This document shows, piece after piece, positions 14,592 through 20,020 of a stretch of DNA of 35,435 bases (the first letter of the stretch is position 1; each line of letters starts with the position of its first letter). The DNA comes from JAGWGI01 sp050749785 (GTDB lineage: Archaea > Micrarchaeota > Micrarchaeia > Micrarchaeales > CABMGC01), in assembly GCA_050749785.1 (NCBI GenBank), contig JBOGSA010000038.1, positions 1 to 35,435 on the forward strand, in the 5' to 3' direction. A program made the position numbers and the translations under genes. The notes beneath the pieces were generated by a model. It made no database searches and had not been told where the DNA came from. It saw only the letters and a list, made by a program, of their open reading frames with translations.

Positions 14592-14636
14592 ACGAGTATT
14601 TATTACACTTAAAGATAAATGCTTATCACTGATTGA
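14592..14636. promoter_or_regulatory. Overlapping divergent leaderless promoters
   Basis: Only 45 bases separate GTG 14591 (nuclease, leftward) and ATG 14637 (RIO1, rightward). One AT-rich block (ACTTAAAGATAAAT, 14607-14620) can act as TATA-like DNA about 25 bases upstream of both start codons, on opposite strands. The two promoters would then compete for the same site. Confidence 0.5.
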
Positions 14637-15416
14637 ATGGCGCAGAGAGTTAGCAAGAAGAAGAGGCCGAGCAGGGAGAAGCACATGATGAAAGAACAGC
14701 TCGTCATAGAGGAGGGCGTCTTTGATAATCGGACCATGATGAGGATAGAGAAGTTATTCACCCACAAAATTATCAGTAAGCTGCTATTCATAATTGCAAA
14801 GGGCAAGGAGGGAGACGTATACCTTGCGGATGCGGGTGAGGATATCAAGAGGGATTATGTTGCGGTCAAGATATTTCGCATTGAGACATCAAAATTCTAC
14901 TCAAGAGTGGACTACATGATAGGAGATCCCAGATTCCCAAAGATAAAGAAGAGCATTTTTTGGATTGTGAATGAATGGTGCAAGAAGGAGTACGGCAATC
15001 TTAAGATCGCAGAAGACGCAAAGGTGCATGCGCCAAAGCCATACTACTTCAACGGAAATGTGCTCGCGCTAGAATTCATCGGAAACGCAGAGCGTGTTGC
15101 ACCCCAGCTAAGATTCGTACAGCTAGAAGAGCCCAAGGAGGTCTTGAAGATAATCCTTTCTGATATTAAGAAACTCTACAAAAATGAACTTGTGCATGCA
15201 GACATCAGCGAATACAACATCTTGATGAAAGATGGGACTCCTTACATCATTGACTTTGGCCAGGCGGTGATAGATAAGCATCCGAATGCGATGATGTTCC
15301 TCAAGAGGGACATATTCAACATCACCAGTTATTTCAGGAGGAAATACAGGTTTGAGGTTGACGTTGACCAGGTTTTTGATTACGTGACTGGCAAAATTAA
15401 GACACTTAGTTTATAA
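14637..15416 (+). CDS. rio1: RIO1-type serine kinase/ATPase
   Basis: 259 residues with the RIO1 layout: a basic N-terminus, the flexible P-loop AKGKEGDVYLA, VAVKIF (K78), YMIGDPRFPK, WCKKEYGNL, the catalytic loop LVHADISEYNIL (D189, N194) and IIDFGQAV (D206). RIO1 acts late in small-subunit ribosome maturation, where its ATPase activity releases it from pre-40S/30S particles. RIO1 rather than RIO2 is indicated by the lack of an N-terminal winged helix and by the GDPRF motif. ATG 14637 is leaderless-like. Confidence 0.93.
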   Translation: MAQRVSKKKRPSREKHMMKEQLVIEEGVFDNRTMMRIEKLFTHKIISKLLFIIAKGKEGDVYLADAGEDIKRDYVAVKIFRIETSKFYSRVDYMIGDPRFPKIKKSIFWIVNEWCKKEYGNLKIAEDAKVHAPKPYYFNGNVLALEFIGNAERVAPQLRFVQLEEPKEVLKIILSDIKKLYKNELVHADISEYNILMKDGTPYIIDFGQAVIDKHPNAMMFLKRDIFNITSYFRRKYRFEVDVDQVFDYVTGKIKTLSL

Positions 15417-15438
15417 AGTTTTCAATTCTTTATATCAT

Positions 15439-16209
15439 ATGCGCACGCAGCAGTTACAAACCCAAGGAGGCTCGCTACTTGCCCTTTACAGCGAGGCGCA
15501 GAATTCTAAGAAATTCATGAGGCTCATTAGGAACAATACAGTTCTTGATGCTGTCGCTAGGGAGGTGCCGAGCTCCAACCGCCTGCATCTATTAGGAAGC
15601 AGCATACTCGTAAACAACCCAAACATAAAACCAAAGACCGCAGCTGAGGTGATGATAAGCCAGGCATTGCTTAGGGTGGGAGTTAGCGTGATGTTCGAGC
15701 CTGTGCATTTCTATCTGACTCTGACAGGACTCAGATATAATCCAGACATTTGGACCAACATATACCTGAAAAACAGGGACGCGGGCAAAATGGTCATGAT
15801 GGAAACACATGGATTTGAGAGGCTAAGGGGCAAGAACCTGCGTGGAAATTTTGTAAACAGAAAATTCGCCGAGAAAAAGGAGCGCACTACAGTAAATAAG
15901 ATGATTACGATGCACCAGACTCATCCTGAGATATATTTCATACTCTTTTCAGACATGAAAAGGGAAAAGTTCCTGAGCGAATTCGTGATACGCGATATGT
16001 CTGCAGTTTGCGATGAATATAGGGAGACGGCCAGATCATTTGACAGGCCAGATACGCTTGAAAAGGCACAAGCACAGATGCATGAGCTGAAAATCCACAT
16101 GAAGCAGATAAAAAGAATGCCTGGTGCAAAGCTGCAGAAGGACAGGCAGGTATGGTTCAACGATATAGGAAAAATAATAAAACAGGAATTGCACAAAGCG
16201 CTGCAGTGA
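15439..16209 (+). CDS. Unknown protein, possible degenerate PD-(D/E)XK nuclease fold
   Basis: 256 residues. Residues 66-124 follow the spacing of small PD-(D/E)XK nucleases: a helix with a conserved Glu (KTAAEVMISQALLRVGV, E70), a strand with Glu (MFEPVHFYL), NPDIW (D103) and MVMMETHG (E122), where the expected ExK is ETH. The catalytic Lys is therefore replaced by His, so the fold may be inactive or use another chemistry. The C-terminal 90 residues are helical and charged. This is pattern recognition only. A TATAAAG at 15412 fits a leaderless start at 15439. The stop abuts the convergent aIF1A stop (TGATCA). Confidence 0.55.
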   Translation: MRTQQLQTQGGSLLALYSEAQNSKKFMRLIRNNTVLDAVAREVPSSNRLHLLGSSILVNNPNIKPKTAAEVMISQALLRVGVSVMFEPVHFYLTLTGLRYNPDIWTNIYLKNRDAGKMVMMETHGFERLRGKNLRGNFVNRKFAEKKERTTVNKMITMHQTHPEIYFILFSDMKREKFLSEFVIRDMSAVCDEYRETARSFDRPDTLEKAQAQMHELKIHMKQIKRMPGAKLQKDRQVWFNDIGKIIKQELHKALQ

Positions 16210-16506
16210 TCAAGGTATCATTACGCCCTTGGCCTTGAGCTTCTCCTTGTCCATTATGCTGTATCTCCAGGTTATGTCTCCCCTCACATCTGATTGGACT
16301 ACCCAGGGCTTCACAAGAACAACATCCCCCTCCTTCACCCAGAACCTCCTCTTGAGCCTGCCAGGAATTGAACAGACGCGTATGTTGTTGTCAGAGCATG
16401 CGACCTCGAACTTGGATGCGCCCAGCGCCCTCCTTACAGTACCGACAACCTCGTCTTGCCTTGGCATTGGGGTATTTTGTACTACGTTCTGGTTCTGGTA
16501 TCTCAT
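16210..16506 (-). CDS. eif1A: Translation initiation factor aIF1A
   Basis: 98 residues, the normal size. The S1-like OB fold is visible: EVVGTVRRALGASKFEVACS, then IRVCSIPGRLKRRFWVKEGD and VVLVKPW. aIF1A binds the A site of the small subunit and helps start-codon selection with aIF1 and aIF2. It lies 7 bases downstream of the aIF2-beta gene and is probably co-transcribed with it, a sensible pairing of two initiation factors. Confidence 0.96.
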   Translation of the reverse strand: MRYQNQNVVQNTPMPRQDEVVGTVRRALGASKFEVACSDNNIRVCSIPGRLKRRFWVKEGDVVLVKPWVVQSDVRGDITWRYSIMDKEKLKAKGVMIP

Positions 16507-16513
16507 TGCAACA

Positions 16514-16939
16514 CTAGTAATGCTTTATCGTATATCTTGCACCGCACGCCTCGCACACAATCGTGAGAAATCCCCTTGCAGATGATTCCACGTGCGTATC
16601 TGGCTTGTGGCACTCTTTGCATACCACATATGAATCGAAGTATTTCTTTACCTTCTGGTTTATGACATCGCTGTTTACCTTCGCGCTTATTATCAGTCGC
16701 TGCTCTTCTATGCTGACTGGGGCGGCGAGTTCTTTGGTCATATATTTTGCTATCTCAGCCTTGTCCCTCCTTGCGACATCTGCTATCTGCCCAAAGTTCT
16801 TGAGTATTGTCTTTGCCCCCTGGACCATGGAATCTGCTACGGGTATCTTGAAGTCAACGTTCTCAGCCGAAAGTGCAGGGATCTTATCGAACGCCCTGTC
16901 CAGTAGCTTCTCGTAGTTTGTATCCAGAAGGAACACCAA
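16514..16939 (-). CDS. eif2b: Translation initiation factor aIF2 subunit beta
   Basis: 141 residues: an N-terminal helix that binds the gamma subunit (YEKLLDRAF), a central domain (KTILKNFGQIADVARRDK then KYMTKELAAPVSIEEQRLII) and a C-terminal zinc ribbon with C107, C110, C129 and C132. The aIF2 heterotrimer carries initiator Met-tRNA to the ribosome. The start is TTG 16939 or GTG 16936; a TATA-like CTTAAAATC about 25 bases upstream supports a leaderless start in this area, so one extra residue is uncertain. Confidence 0.95.
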   Translation of the reverse strand: MVFLLDTNYEKLLDRAFDKIPALSAENVDFKIPVADSMVQGAKTILKNFGQIADVARRDKAEIAKYMTKELAAPVSIEEQRLIISAKVNSDVINQKVKKYFDSYVVCKECHKPDTHVESSARGFLTIVCEACGARYTIKHY

Positions 16940-17035
16940 TATGTATAATGATTTTAAGGTTAATAAAGCATACTATCTATTTGTGCAAGCAAAGTTCCGC
17001 TAAAAACAACCCTTCTTAAATCTTAGATTGCCAAT

Positions 17036-17305
17036 AGTAGTGGCAGCAAGGCTGGGAGCCAGGGGTTCCCAATCCGCAAATCCCCTTCAGGCGGGCCGGA
17101 TGCTTGTCGAGTGTTACAGAGTTGTGCAAGGCCTAGGCGGAAACGTTGAGGTTTCGCCTCTAGTGGTAGTTGCATATTCGAACCGGGCCAGGCCGGAAGG
17201 AGCAACCCTAAGTCTATGTCTTCTATGCTCTAGAGATACGGAGCTGAGTCAAAGCCCAGATAACCGTGCATGGCTTTGTATTGCAAGGCGGCTGCTGCCA
17301 CTAAG
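17036..17305 (+). ncRNA. ffs: 7S signal recognition particle RNA
   Basis: The SRP54-binding domain is recognisable as GGGCCAGGCCGGAAGGAGCA (from about 17186), matching the universal CAGG...GGAAGGAGCA helix-8 sequence. The two ends close a terminal helix: TAGTGGCAGCA (17038-17048) is the exact reverse complement of TGCTGCCACTA (17293-17303), as in the helix 1 of archaeal 7S RNA. The inferred length is about 270 nt, somewhat short for archaea. The RNA scaffolds SRP19 and SRP54 for co-translational targeting. Ends are accurate to a few bases. An AT-rich CTTAAATC stretch precedes it. Confidence 0.93.
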
Positions 17306-17337
17306 CTTAAGTATTGGATTTAGCATATTATTCTCGT

Positions 17338-17453
17338 GCCCGGGTCGCCTAGTGGTACAGCTTCTTGTCTTGGCAAGATTTGCACTAAAGGGCGGCAGCC
17401 CGCTAAGCTGTTTGGTCGAAAGACCTTCGCGAGTTCGACTCTCGCCCCGGGCG
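17338..17453 (+). tRNA. tRNA-Ser(GCT) with enlarged D-loop
   Basis: The acceptor stem GCCCGGG (17338-17344) pairs with CCCGGGC (17446-17452), and the discriminator base is G, as expected for serine. The T arm is GCGAG-TTCGACT-CTCGC. The anticodon stem GCAGC/GCTGT encloses loop CCGCTAA with anticodon GCT at 17402-17404, reading AGY serine codons. A long variable arm (GGTC-GAAA-GACC) is typical of tRNA-Ser. The D stem GCCT/GGGC encloses a loop of about 39 bases instead of roughly 10-12. Position 33 is C, where almost all tRNAs have T. No CCA is encoded. Confidence 0.93.
17357..17384 (+). other. D-loop insertion in tRNA-Ser, probable non-canonical intron
   Basis: About 28 extra bases lie after the AGTGGT of the D-loop. 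Removing them would leave an ordinary D-loop (AGTGGT-CTAAA). The region can fold: TAGTG (17350-17354) pairs with CACTA (17383-17387), and inside it TCTTG (17363-17367) pairs with CAAGA (17374-17378). Archaea are known to carry introns at unusual tRNA positions, removed by the splicing endonuclease at bulge-helix-bulge structures. I could not place a canonical bulge-helix-bulge, so the exact borders are uncertain. Confidence 0.55.
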
Positions 17454-17494
17454 CATTTGTATAATTGAATGATGCAGTTGAATTAGGTAATTGA

Positions 17495-17890
17495 TTGAAA
17501 CTTCCTGAAGAGGTCAAGAAACTTATTGAAGAAAAGAACTTTGCGCACATAGCAACGCTGATGAAGGACGGTTCGCCGCAGGTCACAACCGTCTGGGTGG
17601 ATCATGATGGAGACCATATCTTGGTCAACACCGCCGAAGGGCGTGTGAAGTTGAAGAACCTGAAGCGCGATCCGCGAGTTGCTTTGAGCATAACAGACGC
17701 ATCAAATAACTACAGTGGCGTCTGGATAAGAGGCCGCGTTGTGAAGATTACAACTGAGGGGGCTGAAGAATAGATAGATAAGATGGCAAAGAAATACACA
17801 GGTGCCGATAAATACCAAAGATATGTGGCTAATGAAAAAAGGGTCCTGATAATGATAGAAGCCGAGCACATAACCTCAAGACTAAAATGA
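17495..17890 (+). pseudogene. PPOX-class (pyridoxamine-phosphate-oxidase-like) flavoprotein with in-frame TAG
   Basis: From TTG 17495 (AGGT upstream) the frame encodes a split-barrel protein of the PPOX/F420-dependent family: KNFAHIATLMKDGSPQVTTVWV, then NTAEGRVKLKNLKRDPRVAL and GVWIRGRVVKI. A TAG at 17771-17773 ends it after 92 residues. The same frame continues with IDKMAKKYTGADKYQRYV to TGA at 17888-17890, which is exactly the family's C-terminal region (compare the usual AxxHIDxLAKKYLGxDKY). The gene therefore appears interrupted by a single nonsense codon. TAG is a normal stop elsewhere in this window, so readthrough is less likely than decay or a sequence error. The 92-residue product might retain a partial fold. 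Confidence 0.8.
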
Positions 17891-17940
17891 GATATGGGCT
17901 CAGCTAAGCGCTTTTAAAAAAGAAAAAAAGAGAAAGAGGC

Positions 17941-18282
17941 TTATGCCTCTTCCTGTGTCTCTTCTGAAGAGTCTTCAGACCCCTCGTCAGATGGTGCTGC
18001 CGGTGCCGCTGAAGCCGCTCCTGACATTTCGCCAATTGCGAACCTGGCCTTCACGTCGGTAATTTTTACCTGCACCGTGTCGCCCTGCTTTGCACCTGCT
18101 ACAAAGATAACGAAACCGTCCTTCTTTGCTATGCCGTCACCTTTGCTTGCGACTGCCTCGATTGTTACATCGACCACATCGCCTACTTTGACTGGCTTTG
18201 GCAGGAAATAGTTTGGTTTTATTCCCATTCCGCCCCTTCTGTCGCCTCCGCTAGGCCTTCTTTCAAATCTGTCTCTGTCCAT
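17941..18282 (-). CDS. TRAM-domain RNA-binding protein with acidic tail
   Basis: 113 residues. A basic, Arg/Gly-rich start (MDRDRFERRPSGGDRRGG) precedes a TRAM domain (KVGDVVDVTIEAVASKGDGI, then FVIFVAGAKQGDTVQVKITD). The C-terminus (SDEGSEDSSEETQEEA) is strongly acidic, preceded by an Ala/Pro linker. Single-TRAM proteins in archaea bind RNA and, in some methanogens, behave like cold-shock RNA chaperones. The acidic tail is an extra feature that could modulate RNA binding. Confidence 0.88.
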   Translation of the reverse strand: MDRDRFERRPSGGDRRGGMGIKPNYFLPKPVKVGDVVDVTIEAVASKGDGIAKKDGFVIFVAGAKQGDTVQVKITDVKARFAIGEMSGAASAAPAAPSDEGSEDSSEETQEEA

Positions 18283-18387
18283 ATTTATTTTTCCTCTGTA
18301 GAATTTGGCTGTAACGCCTTACCTACTTAATATCATTTAATGGATTGTGATTTATAAGCTTATCGGTATGGGCGTTTTCGACGTAAA

Positions 18388-19017
18388 TCAGGCTATTTTC
18401 CTTGCCAGGGCCTCTGTGCTTTCGAAGATGAAATCCGGCTTTGAAGCTGTGAGTTTTGAGTAGGGATCAAGTCCATTTCCAACTGCGCATACCGCTACCT
18501 CTGCAAACCTAGCCGTGAAGATGTCTATTGCCATATCCCCGATGTAGATGCTCCTTTGCTTGGTGCCGTTCATCTTGCGCATGACCACCTGTATGCCGGT
18601 CGGGTTGGGCTTGTAAGCTCCTATTGTCTGGGCACTAACTATTACGTCGAAGTACTGCTCTATGCCCAGCCTTCTTATCTCGCTATTTATCCTTTGCTGT
18701 GCCCCATCGCTAAAGAGCGCAACCTTCTTGTTGTTCTCCTTTAGTTCGCGCAAAAGCTCCAATGCCCCCTTTCGGAGCCTGGTCCTTAAAAAGAAGGTAT
18801 ACACGCCATAGAAGAAATCCAGAGCCCTCATCTCGCCTGCAAGGGAGTTCATGTTCACGCGCTTTGGCTGCCTGAACTCATCGGGATGCGCCTTTATGTA
18901 ATTCGGATTGTATCTCCTCTTGAAGAAGTGGCTCAGCCTTACCACTGCAGTGGACGTGCTGAGCGTTCCGTCCCAGTCGAAGATGAAAAGGTCGTAATCC
19001 TTGAGAAGCGAGTGCAT
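18388..19017 (-). CDS. HAD-superfamily hydrolase (phosphatase-like)
   Basis: 209 residues. HAD motif I is FIFDWDGTLS (nucleophile D14, acid D16), motif II is ALFSDG, motif III is the Lys in GAYKPNPTG, and motif IV is YIGDMAIDIFTA. This organisation matches phosphoglycolate-phosphatase-like HADs with a helical cap. The substrate is unknown. ATG 19017 is preferred over far-upstream starts because it sits just before motif I and about 25 bases after an AT-rich TATA-like stretch; the frame stays open upstream only by chance. Confidence 0.88.
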   Translation of the reverse strand: MHSLLKDYDLFIFDWDGTLSTSTAVVRLSHFFKRRYNPNYIKAHPDEFRQPKRVNMNSLAGEMRALDFFYGVYTFFLRTRLRKGALELLRELKENNKKVALFSDGAQQRINSEIRRLGIEQYFDVIVSAQTIGAYKPNPTGIQVVMRKMNGTKQRSIYIGDMAIDIFTARFAEVAVCAVGNGLDPYSKLTASKPDFIFESTEALARKIA

Positions 19018-19120
19018 AAGGGCTATTAATCTTGTCAATAAATAAAAATGTGAGTGATGATTGAGGTAATCTCTGAGCTTTTGCTGTGACGATTGATAGG
19101 CGGTCTGACAAGGTTTTTTC

Positions 19121-20020
19121 ATGGAAGAGAAGAGAGGAGTTCTGGAAAAACTCAAGAAGAATAGCATCTCGGCGACTGACATAGCAAGTCAGTACTGGTG
19201 CGAACTCCAGATGGAGCTCAATTACATCCACGGAAGGGAGTTCAACGCCGCAATGAAGGGGGGCGCAAAGATACACAAGGAGCTTCAGGCAGAGATTGAG
19301 ACAACAATCAGCGTTGAACCGCTTGGGTATCCAGACTTTTTGTATAAGGAGGCGTATGAAAACTACCTGGCACTCAAAAGTCTCAATGAAAAGGGAATCG
19401 GCAGGGAGATAAAAATCTACGGTTCGATCGGCGGATACAAATTCTCGGGAAAGATTGACGAATTGAGGAAGAAAGATGGAAAGGTAACGATTGTAGAAAC
19501 CAAGACGAAGGCGCTCAATGCGAAGCTTGGCGGAAAGAACGAGGGCATAAAGGAGATAAGCGAGGCAACGATGAGGACGCACAAAACGCAGATAATGCTC
19601 TATAGGCGTCTTCTAGGGGATCTGTGCAGCAAAAATTACACGTACCAGAATTTCTACAACTCGTATGGGATAAAGAAGATGGTTTTGAACGAGAAGTTTG
19701 TGGCGCAGCTCGACTTGCTTGGAATTGAGAAGAAGATGCAGAGCTTTGACACAATATACAATCTGATGTACGAACAACTTTACAAGCTCCCGCAAATAAG
19801 CGACACGCTTGAGATATCATATGTCGACAGATATTCTGGCAATCAGTTCGCAGCAGTCAACATCGACTATAATAAAGATGAGTTTGATAAGATTCTCGTG
19901 GACGCAATGGGCTATTGGGGCGGTGAGAGGGCTGCTAGGCCTGTTGTGAAGGAAGAGGCGTGGAAATGCAACTTCTGCAAGTTCTACGGCAACCAGTGCA
20001 AGATTTGGTGGTCAGGTTGA
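19121..20020 (+). CDS. Cas4/exonuclease V-like Fe-S PD-(D/E)XK nuclease
   Basis: 299 residues. A RecB-like nuclease core shows SGKIDEL (D113) and VETKTK (E126, K128), and a later H..Q motif (HKTQIMLYRRLL). Four cysteines flank the core as in [4Fe-4S] nucleases: C27 (QYWCELQ) and C283, C286, C293 (KCNFCKFYGNQC). This layout is shared by Cas4 and EXO5/Dem1 nucleases. No CRISPR array or other cas gene is in the window, and the length (299 against about 170-200 for Cas4) favours an ExoV-like DNA-repair exonuclease. It overlaps the alaS start by 4 bases (TTGA). Confidence 0.85.
   Translation: MEEKRGVLEKLKKNSISATDIASQYWCELQMELNYIHGREFNAAMKGGAKIHKELQAEIETTISVEPLGYPDFLYKEAYENYLALKSLNEKGIGREIKIYGSIGGYKFSGKIDELRKKDGKVTIVETKTKALNAKLGGKNEGIKEISEATMRTHKTQIMLYRRLLGDLCSKNYTYQNFYNSYGIKKMVLNEKFVAQLDLLGIEKKMQSFDTIYNLMYEQLYKLPQISDTLEISYVDRYSGNQFAAVNIDYNKDEFDKILVDAMGYWGGERAARPVVKEEAWKCNFCKFYGNQCKIWWSG

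Noticed and set aside
17028..17468. Long open frames across the SRP RNA and tRNA-Ser region on both strands
   Set aside because: The DNA is explained by two structured RNA genes with clear helices; the frames have no protein-family signal.
17771..17773. TAG as a pyrrolysine codon
   Set aside because: TAG ends several other genes here (for example at 3835, 7612, 12650, 26792 and 26917), and no pyl genes are in the window; a nonsense mutation or sequence error is simpler.
17910..17940. A-rich stretch after the PPOX gene as a forward terminator
   Set aside because: On the forward strand the tract is A/G-rich, not T-rich, so it would not act as a U-tract terminator in that direction; no clear stem was found.
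18388..19182. A 264-residue version of the HAD protein starting at 19182
   Set aside because: The first 55 residues show no HAD character and cross the divergent promoter region and the start of the nuclease gene; ATG 19017 fits motif I and a TATA-like box.
19121..20020. Evidence for a CRISPR-Cas locus around the Cas4-like nuclease
   Set aside because: No repeat-spacer array and no other cas genes are visible in the window.
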